Part shown: in pieces, positions 1 to 8,399 of the stretch
Numbering within the stretch: the first letter of the stretch is position 1
Layout of the letters: every line of letters begins with the position of its first letter
NCBI RefSeq assembly: GCF_949774925.1
Contig: NZ_OX458932.1
Location: forward strand, 434,001 to 498,000
Direction: 5' to 3'
DNA from: Candidatus Methylacidiphilum fumarolicum
GTDB lineage: Bacteria; Verrucomicrobiota; Verrucomicrobiia; Methylacidiphilales; Methylacidiphilaceae
Length of the DNA: 64,000 nt
Made by a program: the position numbers and the translations under genes
Notes under the pieces: model-generated
Database searches by the model: none
Told to the model about the DNA's origin: nothing
What the model saw: the letters and a program-made list of their open reading frames with translations, nothing else

Positions 1-675
1 ACGCTATGTATCGTGAATGGGGAGCTTTAGATGAGGGTCTCAATTGCCTTTCGGCTTCATCCATTATTCCGACGAGAAGCGGTTCAAGTTAGAAGGTGAA
101 GGTGAAATAGCAGGTCTCAATTGCCTTTCGGCTTCATCCATTATTCCGACGACTTTATCAGGAAAAAGTCTTCACCCTCAGGGCTTGGTCTCAATTGCCT
201 TTCGGCTTCATCCATTATTCCGACTATCTATCGAAAATTGGATGGGATTTACTTTGAACTTGTCTCAATTGCCTTTCGGCTTCATCCATTATTCCGACCT
301 TAAGCGGGGAAAACGGTCAGCAATCAAGATTAGAAGGTCTCAATTGCCTTTCGGCTTCATCCATTATTCCGACAAGTATTATTTCAATAACATATCATAT
401 GAGATCATGGGCAGTCTCAATTGCCTTTCGGCTTCATCCATTATTCCGACAAGAAGAAGTTACTCTGAAGTATGAGTGGGATAAATTGTCTCAATTGCCT
501 TTCGGCTTCATCCATTATTCCGACAGAGCTCATATGCTAACAAAAGGTGGGGTGATTTACGGGGTCTCAATTGCCTTTCGGCTTCATCCATTATTCCGAC
601 TTAAAGGAAGGCTTCATCAACTGAAAGCCGAAAAAGAAGTCTCAATTGCCTTTCGGCTTCATCCATTATTCCGAC
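1..675 (-). CRISPR. CRISPR array, type III-like, continues past left edge
   Basis: Nine identical 37-nt repeats begin at 37, 114, 188, 262, 337, 414, 488, 564 and 639, separated by eight spacers of 37-40 nt. Bases 1-36 look like one more spacer, so the array continues to the left. On the minus strand each repeat contains the hairpin GCC-GAAA-GGC (a GNRA loop) followed by AATTGAGAC. A cut one base after the stem would leave ATTGAGAC, close to the ATTGAAAC/G 5' handle common in type III crRNAs. That, and the AT-rich leader plus cas2 on the right, argue for minus-strand transcription. The strand is inferred; the repeats are read directly. Confidence 0.98.
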
Positions 676-974
676 TGCGGTCTTCTAACATCTTGATTAT
701 CAAAAAATAAAAAACCTCATAGGCATTGATTCCAATTTTATGTTGGTACAGTTTATGCTTTATATTAGCCCAAAAACACAGAAAGTTTAATAAGTCATTT
801 ATATTCAATAATATAACTTTAGGTATTGGCATGGCTATTTTTTAGTGGTTTGGTGTTAATACCTAAAAAACCATTTTTGCATTTTTAAACACAAAAAAAC
901 TACCGTCATTCTTTATGCAAGTAGAAGATACAAGCTAGGTAAATATAAAAATTTCTTCCAATTTGCAATAGAGT
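676..974 (-). promoter_or_regulatory. CRISPR leader (AT-rich, non-coding)
   Basis: This is the gene-free, strongly AT-rich stretch between the last repeat and cas2, where the leader should lie if the array is transcribed leftward. It holds an inverted repeat, TTTAGGTATT at 818-827 and AATACCTAAA at 858-867, and several A/T runs. No start codon or protein was recognised. The leader role is inferred from position. Confidence 0.6.
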
Positions 975-1250
975 TTATACCAAAAAGCAGATTACTTTTT
1001 CAGAACACACCATTGTTCCAGCAGTTCTAATCTCCTTTGCTAGTCTAGCATCTATTTTATAGGCGACAATCCTGTCTTCTTTAGGATCAATTTCCGCAAG
1101 CAGCTTTTGCCACAATTCTTCTAGTTCTGATTCTTCAAGATAACATTCGAAAACGCTAAACTGGACTCTTATTCCAAAATCTTCACAGATTTTGGCTATT
1201 TTATGTAGCCTTCGGTCATCACACACATCGTAAGCTATAACAGTAAGCAT
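975..1250 (-). CDS. cas2: Cas2 spacer-acquisition protein
   Basis: Cas2 forms the central dimer of the Cas1-Cas2 integrase that inserts new spacers. The protein has the usual beginning MLTVIAYDVCDDRRL with the beta1 Asp, and the family's FSVFEC segment, giving about 91 aa. The frame is open further up to an ATG at 1352, which would add 34 residues (WWYEAFAPAP region). I chose the ATG at 1250 because GGAG lies about 9 bp upstream and the length fits the family; the longer form cannot be excluded. It follows cas1 closely and sits next to the leader. Confidence 0.9.
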   Translation of the reverse strand: MLTVIAYDVCDDRRLHKIAKICEDFGIRVQFSVFECYLEESELEELWQKLLAEIDPKEDRIVAYKIDARLAKEIRTAGTMVCSEKVICFLV

Positions 1251-1357
1251 CTTATTATCTCCAGGAGGTTTTTTTTCTCTAGGTGCAGGTGCAAAAGCTT
1301 CATACCACCAATATGATGGATCTTCGTTCATTTTTTCTGTAGTTTTTTCCATTGTAG

Positions 1358-2365
1358 TTAATTCATTAAAAATGGTTCAAACTTGCTTGGATCTTCCAAA
1401 GCAGCTTTAAAAGAGCAAACACATCCTTCTAGTTGTGCTCTTAGAGTCGTTCTGGAGCCAGAAAATTCAGATTGAAACTGTCTTTCAAGTCTTGTTTCAT
1501 ATTGCGCAAGAAATTTTTTTCTTCCCAATTCGTTTAAATAACAGCCTCCATTTTTCTTTTCGAAATGTTCTTTATTGAGGATCTTATGGCTGAAAAGATC
1601 TAGTGCTAATGCTTCTACAATTACCGGTCTAAATGGCTCAATGAGATCTAAGGCAAGAGACCATCTTTCATTTTCTGGAGCATGCAAAAATCCTAAAGCT
1701 GGATCAAGACCATGAAGATGAATAAGAGCAGTCATTTCATTATAAAGAAGTGTTGCCCCGAATGAAATGCAGGCATTAACAGGATTGAGAGGAGGACGAT
1801 TTGATCGACGTTCGAAAGGAAATTCTTGTGGTAGAAATGTCGCCCAACATTGGAAGTAACGTGCTGTAGAGGCTCCTTCATAGCCTCTAATTTCGTCTAC
1901 GGTTGCTGCTGAAGCTACTTTAAAAAGAAGATGGTTAAGCCACTCGATATCGTTTTCATTATTAATTTTTCTATTTGAACTGAGTCTTTGAAGAGAGCGT
2001 CTTTGATTATAGATTTTGGCCTTAACTAACTGCTTTGAATAAGCAAGGACAGATTTAGGATCTAGACAATTCTGGTATTGTTTTAGCCTCCATAGTCCGT
2101 GGGAATTGGGAGGGGGAAAGAATCCTCCTAAGATTTGTCCATTAAAGCCTATAAAAGAAATAGGAATGTTTCTTAATAATAGTTCGCAAAGGGCAGGAGT
2201 AGTTATTGAGACGGTTTGGTCTAAAACAAGCCGTTCTAGTTCTCTTAGAGGAATTTCTCTGATAAGTTCTTCAGTGCCATTTTCTTTGTTATAACTAACG
2301 ACTTGAAGTCTTTCGGAACAAAGTGAAACTTTAGCATAGGTTTGCAGGATATAGGCTGAAGGCAT
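1358..2365 (-). CDS. cas1: Cas1 integrase
   Basis: Cas1 is the metal-dependent integrase of the adaptation complex. The 335-aa length is typical. The metal ligands expected for the family are visible: Glu163 in GYEGASTARYF, His228 in LGFLHAP and Asp240/Glu243 in ALDLIEPFRP. It has no fused reverse transcriptase, so there is no sign of spacer capture from RNA. It begins its own minus-strand unit with cas2, separated from the upstream CARF gene by about 130 bp that carry the GACGTC-type motif shared with the cmr operons. Confidence 0.96.
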   Translation of the reverse strand: MPSAYILQTYAKVSLCSERLQVVSYNKENGTEELIREIPLRELERLVLDQTVSITTPALCELLLRNIPISFIGFNGQILGGFFPPPNSHGLWRLKQYQNCLDPKSVLAYSKQLVKAKIYNQRRSLQRLSSNRKINNENDIEWLNHLLFKVASAATVDEIRGYEGASTARYFQCWATFLPQEFPFERRSNRPPLNPVNACISFGATLLYNEMTALIHLHGLDPALGFLHAPENERWSLALDLIEPFRPVIVEALALDLFSHKILNKEHFEKKNGGCYLNELGRKKFLAQYETRLERQFQSEFSGSRTTLRAQLEGCVCSFKAALEDPSKFEPFLMN

Positions 2366-2410
2366 AACAATTCATTTTTTGGGAAATATAAAATTATGAC
2401 TTTTTATTCT

Positions 2411-2438
2411 AAAAGTAAAAAGACGTACCTAGACGTCA
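2411..2438 (-). promoter_or_regulatory. GACGTC tandem motif upstream of cas1
   Basis: Read on the minus strand: GACGTC (2437-2432), 4 bp, TACGTC (2427-2422), then T-rich sequence ending in ACTTTT (2416-2411). The two hexamers are 10 bp apart, one helical turn. The same arrangement occurs upstream of cas10 and upstream of the cmr1-cad1 unit. The near copy is 57 bp from the cas1 ATG. I infer an operator or activator site; no regulator gene is identified. Confidence 0.55.
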
Positions 2439-2493
2439 GAGCTATATGAGAAAGAAGGAAAAAACTGTAGGTAAGGGGAGTAATCTATTGATT

Positions 2494-3606
2494 TTAAGAA
2501 TTGTCTTTCATTTTGATGGAATTGGAAAGGCCAACTCCACTTCTAAGTGGAAATATGAGATCAACAAATTTATTTAACCCACGGTCGTTTAATTTCTTCC
2601 GTAGGTTACTTAAACATTTTTTGGAATCATCTTCATCAAAGTTAGAGTGTTCCGGAAATAAATGACTTAATTGCTGGTTTTTTTTCTTCCATTCTACTGC
2701 AAACACTTTGAAAGGTTTATCAACTTCTTTATGACAACCCAATGGCGGAAGATTTTTTTCCAAACGATCCCAAAGAAAAGCAAAGAATAAAAGCTCTTTC
2801 CCTTTCAACTTAATTTTCTTCTCATTAACGATCATTTCCCCAGTTTGCGAATCAAAGCCTACTTGAGGATAAAGCTCTTTTATTTCTTTTGAATACTGCC
2901 AGACAAGATCTGTAAACCGCCCCGGAAGTCTTCCAAATTCTTTAGGGAAAAGCTCTCTGAATTTTACAAAAGGAATATCTGCTAACTCAATTTTTGCGTC
3001 TTTGGCATAGACTATATTTCCTGTAATTGTTTTTAGGATCTGTTCTTTTTGTTGTGGAAAATAAAATTTAGGTTGTAATCTTGGATCATCATAAGGTTCG
3101 TTTACTAATACATGAGTTATCCTATCTCCTTTTCTGCCTAGCATAGAAACAGCACTATAAAGGAGGATGCCCATTGTTTTTCTACCTCCTGCTACGGAGG
3201 CAATAAGCTGAGTGTCAGGATTTTCTGTAATTTTCCGAACTTCCTCTAGAATATAATCTGCTGTTTCCTCATTGTCTTTAATGTTCCGGATATCCTCTAA
3301 TTCTAAGCATTTGCCTTGATCCAAGAAAGGTGAAACAATTACCTTAATTTCCCTTAGAATGTGAGAATCCTTCGGGATATTTTTTTCTTTAATTAACCAA
3401 TTTCTAAATTCTTCCCAAAGACATTTTCCTCTTGGCTCTAAAAGCTCTTTCTCGATCACTTTCTTTCCAATAGCTGTAGTAACAATGTCAATATATTTTG
3501 GATAAATAGGTGGATTTTCTTCTGCCAGTGCCCACAACGTTTCCGTAATAACGGCTGGGGATATCCCAATGACAGCGAGCAGAATGATCTCTTTGTTTTG
3601 ATTCAT
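2494..3606 (-). CDS. CARF protein, NE0113 family (possible ring nuclease)
   Basis: The 370-aa protein opens with a CARF-type Rossmann start (ILLAVIGISPAVITETLWAL) and has the ligand-site motif SVAGGRKTMG near residue 140. Both match the NE0113 family, often labelled Csm6-like ring nuclease. CARF domains bind cyclic oligoadenylate; some members of this family degrade it. The C-terminal ~140 residues look like a helical or winged-helix extension. I see no HEPN RxxxxH motif, so an RNase role is not supported. The ATG at 3606 nearly abuts the csx3 stop. It is last in the cmr operon. The exact activity is uncertain. Confidence 0.82.
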   Translation of the reverse strand: MNQNKEIILLAVIGISPAVITETLWALAEENPPIYPKYIDIVTTAIGKKVIEKELLEPRGKCLWEEFRNWLIKEKNIPKDSHILREIKVIVSPFLDQGKCLELEDIRNIKDNEETADYILEEVRKITENPDTQLIASVAGGRKTMGILLYSAVSMLGRKGDRITHVLVNEPYDDPRLQPKFYFPQQKEQILKTITGNIVYAKDAKIELADIPFVKFRELFPKEFGRLPGRFTDLVWQYSKEIKELYPQVGFDSQTGEMIVNEKKIKLKGKELLFFAFLWDRLEKNLPPLGCHKEVDKPFKVFAVEWKKKNQQLSHLFPEHSNFDEDDSKKCLSNLRKKLNDRGLNKFVDLIFPLRSGVGLSNSIKMKDNS

Positions 3607-3607
3607 T

Positions 3608-4561
3608 TCAGCTAATCAAAGACTGGATTTTCTTTATTAGTTCTTCGGGTAAAACAACCTCCTCAGGATTGATTCCTCTTTCCAGTTTCCCTAGTTTGAC
3701 GGTAAGGATAGGGGAAGAAGAAATAACTGTGGATATGTTTTCTTGAACGCTTTGAATTTGCGCAAGTAAATTCAGGCCTAGTATCTGAGTAGCTCCTCTC
3801 CACTCTGCAGCCAGAAGATCATCTCTGGAAACAATAAGCGCTGAATTACAGAGGCCTAAAATTTGATGGTTAAATCGATCAATCTTTCCCCCACAATCAA
3901 CGAAAAGAAGTCTTTTTGTCTTGGAAATTTCCTTAATATGCTGACAAATATTATCGACAAAAGACTGATTCCATTGATTCTTGAAACGCAGGGTCTTACT
4001 GTATGGATAAGCTTCATGAAACCAGTTGCCTTCTCCATCTGGACAGGCCCTAATGGTGTATGTTTTTTCCTGATAAAAGGAAATAGGCAGGATTCTTTTT
4101 AATGATTCTTGAAGGAGCATGAGAAAGACGGATTTGCCGCTGTGAGGGGGGCCAACAAGTGCAATGATGAGAGTAGAAGGAGGAGAAGAGGTCTTTGATT
4201 GGGCTGTAGACTGTACCGTATCTTGAAGTAGATTCTGATTGGATTCCACATGAGGCTGGATAACTTCTATTGGAATCACATAGCCCAGCTGAGGGGCCTC
4301 TATATGATGCGCTTCAATGATGATCCCTCCCATTCGTGGATCAAAGATAGCTATCCAGCGGCATGGATGGAATTGATGGACAAAAAATCCATAAATCCAT
4401 ATAGGGGCACGACCATACAAAATGACACCTTTTGCATAGTTAACTTTGGGCAGTTCTATGTTTTTCAAAATGGAAGCTTCTAGTATTCCATTGCCCGTAA
4501 TACTTATTTTTAGAATTTGAAAATCAGGAGTGTCTATAATTTTTAATTTAAGATTATTCAT
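3608..4561 (-). CDS. csx3: Csx3-AAA fusion (Crn3-type ring nuclease plus P-loop domain)
   Basis: Residues 1-100 match Csx3: GVILYGRAPIWIYG and VHQFHPCRWIAIFDPR include the His and Asp (His62, Asp74) of the conserved H...D pair in this family. Csx3 (Crn3) is a cA4 phosphodiesterase that dampens type III signalling. After a linker of about 30 residues comes a P-loop domain with Walker A GPPHSGKS (137-144) and a LLFVDCGG Walker B-like strand, as in known Csx3-AAA fusions. I use the ATG at 4561 (317 aa), which overlaps the end of csx1; an upstream TTG at 4591 is possible. The ATPase role is unknown. Confidence 0.85.
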   Translation of the reverse strand: MNNLKLKIIDTPDFQILKISITGNGILEASILKNIELPKVNYAKGVILYGRAPIWIYGFFVHQFHPCRWIAIFDPRMGGIIIEAHHIEAPQLGYVIPIEVIQPHVESNQNLLQDTVQSTAQSKTSSPPSTLIIALVGPPHSGKSVFLMLLQESLKRILPISFYQEKTYTIRACPDGEGNWFHEAYPYSKTLRFKNQWNQSFVDNICQHIKEISKTKRLLFVDCGGKIDRFNHQILGLCNSALIVSRDDLLAAEWRGATQILGLNLLAQIQSVQENISTVISSSPILTVKLGKLERGINPEEVVLPEELIKKIQSLIS

Positions 4562-5786
4562 GGTTCTGGAGGAGTTCTTCGATAGAATCAAGGGCTTTTT
4601 CTACCTGATTTTTTAATTCATTTGCCAATATTTCTTTTTTTCTTCCCATGCCGCAGTGCGCGAGATCATTTCTTACTTGTATTATTCGACTCCAAGCTTC
4701 TATAAGTTTTGGATCAAGGGAAGAAAGCTTGTTTTTGATATTTTCTTTGTCTTCTCTTGATTGAAGAGAATCTTCTGGGCGATTATTACGGATTTTGTGT
4801 CCCAAGTTATTAAGTATATTTTCAACCTCTTTTCTTTTTTCAGGATCATTCGAGTCATCTTGGATCACTTCGCATACATAACTTATGATCCATTCTCTAA
4901 GAAGGGTTGCACATTGCATAACATAACCGTGTTGAAGATATTTCTTAGCAAGCTCAATTTGACCATGAAGGCCATCGAAAGCTGTTGCTTTATATGTTTC
5001 TTTGACCTCGTCAATTACTAAGTCAAGTGGTTTAGCCCATTTATTAATCTCTTCTCGTAATTCTTGATTCTTCAGTATATCTTCAACTCTTTTACATATT
5101 TTTGGTATTTCTAAAACTCGACTGAGATTTAAAGCTAAAGAGAGATCTTTCAATGACGATCCAAGATTTTTGAGATGCGTTGGTTTTTTTTCCTCTTTAT
5201 CTTTTTCTTGATACAGCTCGTTTTGGATCTTATTTAACAATTTGGCGAATTCAGAAGAATCTCCAAGGTCAATGAATCTTTTACTTGCTCCAAGCCATTC
5301 AATTAGATCAAGAAATATAGAAAGATCAAACACAGGAGTTATATCATTTTTATTTGCTTCATAAGCTCCATAAAATATTCCTTTAATATTCACTTCTTTG
5401 ACTTGTCTAAGATAGACTATGGTACTAAGGGCTATTAAAGGTAAAGATCTATAACCATGGGTTATGTCTATGATAAGCTCAGATTGTTTGGGAATCATTT
5501 TAGCAATCGATTCAAAAATATCCCAAAGCTCTTGTTCTTCTTTTCCCTCTGGAATACAAATGATTTCGTATTTGAAGTTCTTAGCTTTAAATTCTTCTTT
5601 AAGCTCTTTCCAATTATCCCCATTTTCTATTTTCTTCGTAAGAGCCATAAATATGGTCTTAGGATGCTTTTCTAAAGCTAATGCTAGCGGGAAAAATTTT
5701 GTTTCATGATGTCTCCTTTGAGAAAAGGAATACTTAGTACTTCTATAATTTCCTGTACCAAGGAAAGACAGCTGAAGAAGATTCAT
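4554..5786 (-). CDS. csx1: Csx1/TM1812-family CARF-HEPN RNase
   Basis: The N-terminal CARF half has the TM1812 signature: LSFLGTGNYRSTKY at the start, then IIDITHGYRSLPLIAL near residue 105. The C-terminal half is helical and contains RNDLAH (Arg372-His377), the RxxxxH ribonuclease motif of HEPN domains. Family knowledge: cyclic oligoadenylate bound by CARF activates HEPN to cleave RNA non-specifically, causing dormancy or death of infected cells. The length (410 aa) is normal. It lies downstream of the cmr1 remnant and overlaps csx3 by 8 bp, so translation is likely coupled. Confidence 0.9.
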   Translation of the reverse strand: MNLLQLSFLGTGNYRSTKYSFSQRRHHETKFFPLALALEKHPKTIFMALTKKIENGDNWKELKEEFKAKNFKYEIICIPEGKEEQELWDIFESIAKMIPKQSELIIDITHGYRSLPLIALSTIVYLRQVKEVNIKGIFYGAYEANKNDITPVFDLSIFLDLIEWLGASKRFIDLGDSSEFAKLLNKIQNELYQEKDKEEKKPTHLKNLGSSLKDLSLALNLSRVLEIPKICKRVEDILKNQELREEINKWAKPLDLVIDEVKETYKATAFDGLHGQIELAKKYLQHGYVMQCATLLREWIISYVCEVIQDDSNDPEKRKEVENILNNLGHKIRNNRPEDSLQSREDKENIKNKLSSLDPKLIEAWSRIIQVRNDLAHCGMGRKKEILANELKNQVEKALDSIEELLQNHE

Positions 5787-5839
5787 GTTGTAATAAAGGT
5801 TGATAAGTGTGGATCTTTTTTAGTTTTTCCTAAAAATCA

Positions 5840-6569
5840 TCATAAAGGGGGTTTTGTTTTATTTGGATAGGATCTTATGAAAATAACCAATGCGTATTGT
5901 TCTAAGTACAAAGAAAGGTGGGAACGCAGAAGAATTGGTGATGGGTGTCGAACTAATGTATCCCTGTTGGGTGTGATACTTTGACTTTGTTTCTTCCACC
6001 AATTCCATAAAGTTGATAGAATTGGATTTGGTTTAGCCTCAGAAAAGTTTGTGTTTTGTTTTTGCATTATATGAATATTGTCTTTTTTCTTAAAAAAATT
6101 GAGAGCCCTCTTCTATAGCTAAAGAAGAGGATACTGTGGTAAAAGTCATAGCACCAAACTCCTTGCTGGATTTAGCTCCAAGAGCTCTTAAATGAATCCA
6201 GATATTAATTAAAGTGTGCATGTTACTTAGCGCATCATTTAGGGAACTAAAAGGAGAAGGTGCACCTTTCCATCTTACCTGTAATTTAAACTTGGAGTCT
6301 TGTTCGATGGCTTGCCTATTTTTGGGCTTGCCTGCTCCAAGATTCTCCTTGGACTTTCTTTTGCTTCTATGCACTGAGAGGGCTTTTATGATTGGTTTTG
6401 AAGCTAAAGAACTGCTTACTGCTGAACCAAAGATATTGCTTTCTAGTTTGCAAGCGTCTTCACTTAGACAATTAAACCCTCCAAGCAACCTTAGCCACCA
6501 GCGAAGCTGCCCACGAATAAATGGCACTCTTACTTCAGCTTTTCTAGAAAGTTCTGCTTTCTTTCGCAT
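5840..6569 (-). pseudogene. cmr1: Wrecked cmr1 copy of the main cmr operon
   Basis: A 159-aa piece starting at 6569 carries the Cmr1 signature VRVPFIRGQLRWWLRLL and continues to LGAKSSKEFGAMTF, aligning to roughly residues 50-205 of the intact Cmr1 at 17.5-18.8 kb. The first ~50 residues are missing. A second open piece at 5840-6067 contains HPSPILLRSH and YALVIFIRSYP, matching the C-terminal SPVLLRPY and VVIFLEPY of the intact copy. About 180 residues between them are lost. The position right after cmr6 is a usual place for cmr1. I infer decay of the original copy, with the distal copy taking over. Confidence 0.85.
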
Positions 6570-6608
6570 AGCAGTCAGTAATGAATTCGATCAGATAGGT
6601 TTTAGAAA

Positions 6609-8030
6609 TCATGGCAGGCGTTCCTTTCTATTCTTAGCAATCTCTTTAAGTTTTTGAGAGATGTTCGCCCACTTTTTTCTAACTTCTTTTTTTGGACTTT
6701 GTTGAGCAGCCTTGTTAATTTCTTCCCAGACTCCGGGTTTATGCTTTTTTATGCATAGGTAGAAAACTAGCTGCTGATTTGCATCACTTTTAAGGAAATC
6801 GTTGATTAGTTTGTCTTTAAATTGTTGATCATTTTTTTCAGAATGAAGCTTAAAAGCTTCTTTTTCTTCTGGACTCATCCCTTTTGTTGCTTCTTCAAAT
6901 TTCTGCTGTTTTTTCTCCTTTTCTATTTTTCTTCTTTCTTCTTCTTCTTCCTTTTTTCTTTTTTCCTCTTGTTCCTTTTGTCTTATTTCCTCTTCTTTTC
7001 TTATCTTCTCTAGCTTTTCTTCAACCTTATTTGTGCAATCCTTAAACCACCCGTAACCCGCAGCTGTTTTTGCTCCAATACCAAAGGATTCCAATCCATT
7101 TTTGAGCCATTCTAGAGCAAAATCTTTTACTTTTCCATTAGCCCGCCTCGTAGAAGGATGGATACAGAAACAAAAGATAAGATAAGGACTAACAGCTGGG
7201 AAAAAGACCGGAATAGGATCTTCTTTGTCCCATGCATCCTCCCAGCCTGTTTCATGAGAATAATATTTTTGATGATGACATGTAATAACGTCAAGTTCCA
7301 GTTCATTTCCCACTAGCTTTTTTTCTTCTGTAGGATAGAAATTTTCTGGAATGGGATAAGCAGGCAAGAAGCGAATAGTGCCAGCATAATTGGGAACAGT
7401 TTTAATGAGTTGGTTTCGGAGTTTATCATCTGTCTTAGTAGGAATGGACATGGCTTCTAATACAAGCCCTGCCGCTTGATCAACAACATCATCAACAAGG
7501 GGGGGGGTATTAGAACAGCCATAATAAAAATCAGAATTATTCTCGTTTTTCCAGTCCAATTCAGACCAGCCAAACACAAGAGCAATTTGACTTAAAAGCT
7601 GTATTTTCTCATGCTCAGAAGCCTCTAAAAGCTTTTCTATAGCCATTCTCCTGGCACAGCCTTTGGCTGCACTACCAGGGATATACGGAATTCCAAAACG
7701 GTCTAGACATAACCCAGCGTTTTCAAGGACTCCACCAGCCATGTTAACCATCATTCGAGATTGTAATTGGGCAAAGAGTAAGCTTGCATCTTTGAGTTTG
7801 CTATAAAGACTATTCCAGATTGATTGAAGCCTGTATTTTGTTATGTTCGGATTTTTTATATTAATTGCTGTAGAAAATTGAGCTTTTCGTTCATCCTTTT
7901 TAATTCTTGGATCGATGTATTTTTCAAGAAGAAGGGAGCGTGATTCAATAGATATTGTATTCAGCACGCTTTCTACATCATTAATGAGCAATAACTTATC
8001 TTTCTTAGCTACATTATCATTCATAGACAT
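6609..8030 (-). CDS. cmr6: Cmr6, type III-B RAMP subunit
   Basis: Cmr6 is a RAMP-fold protein near the head of the Cmr complex, contacting Cmr1 and the target 3' region. The family core is at residues ~100-130 (GGVLENAGLCLDRFG, then IPYIPGSAAKG) and ~340 (FGIGAKTAAGYGWF), the glycine-rich RAMP loops. Unusual is the long charged region at ~345-400, almost all Glu/Lys/Arg, predicted as a coiled coil, followed by ~70 helical residues; at 473 aa the protein is clearly longer than typical Cmr6. The start is either the ATG at 8030 or 8024, behind AGGGG. It begins 3 bp after the cmr5 stop. Confidence 0.92.
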   Translation of the reverse strand: MSMNDNVAKKDKLLLINDVESVLNTISIESRSLLLEKYIDPRIKKDERKAQFSTAINIKNPNITKYRLQSIWNSLYSKLKDASLLFAQLQSRMMVNMAGGVLENAGLCLDRFGIPYIPGSAAKGCARRMAIEKLLEASEHEKIQLLSQIALVFGWSELDWKNENNSDFYYGCSNTPPLVDDVVDQAAGLVLEAMSIPTKTDDKLRNQLIKTVPNYAGTIRFLPAYPIPENFYPTEEKKLVGNELELDVITCHHQKYYSHETGWEDAWDKEDPIPVFFPAVSPYLIFCFCIHPSTRRANGKVKDFALEWLKNGLESFGIGAKTAAGYGWFKDCTNKVEEKLEKIRKEEEIRQKEQEEKRKKEEEEERRKIEKEKKQQKFEEATKGMSPEEKEAFKLHSEKNDQQFKDKLINDFLKSDANQQLVFYLCIKKHKPGVWEEINKAAQQSPKKEVRKKWANISQKLKEIAKNRKERLP

Positions 8031-8033
8031 CCC

Positions 8034-8399
8034 CTAGGAAGAAGACGATTTTTTCTCCGAAAACCGCTTCAGATAGGCAAGATACTTGAGGGTTTCATAA
8101 GTAGCCTGCTGAAGGTCTAATGAAGAACCCTTGGTTATTAGTTGGTGGAGCATTTCTTTAGCTGCATTGTTATTCTCTTTGATATCTTTTAGAATATTTC
8201 GTTTGCTAAGGTATTCAGCGACTGCGTCCATAGCAATTTTAAGAGGCTCTCTTTCAGGTTTTTCTTCACAAACAAAAGCAAGCGTGGCTAACAATCCATT
8301 AGAAACAATAAGTCCTGGAAGCCGATTGACAGATTCTTTCTTAAGTCCTTCTGCTTTTTTTAAAGCATGTTTAGCCCGAAGAATTTCCAGATTATCCAT
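8034..8399 (-). CDS. cmr5: Cmr5, small helical subunit
   Basis: Cmr5 forms the minor inner filament of the Cmr complex that lines the crRNA-target duplex. The 121-aa, mostly helical protein has the family pattern: a basic N-terminal helix (LRAKHALKKAEGLKKE), RLPGLIVSNGLLATLAFV, and YLAYLKRFSEK at the end. The start overlaps the end of cmr4 by 8 bp, indicating coupled translation. The length is normal. Confidence 0.93.
   Translation of the reverse strand: MDNLEILRAKHALKKAEGLKKESVNRLPGLIVSNGLLATLAFVCEEKPEREPLKIAMDAVAEYLSKRNILKDIKENNNAAKEMLHQLITKGSSLDLQQATYETLKYLAYLKRFSEKKSSSS

Noticed and set aside
44-710. Open frames running through the CRISPR array
   Set aside because: They are made only of repeat translations (SIAFRLHPLF and similar); the periodic 37-nt repeats explain them.
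6822-7013. Plus-strand 63-aa Phe/Leu-rich frame
   Set aside because: It is the antisense shadow of the Glu/Lys coiled coil in Cmr6.
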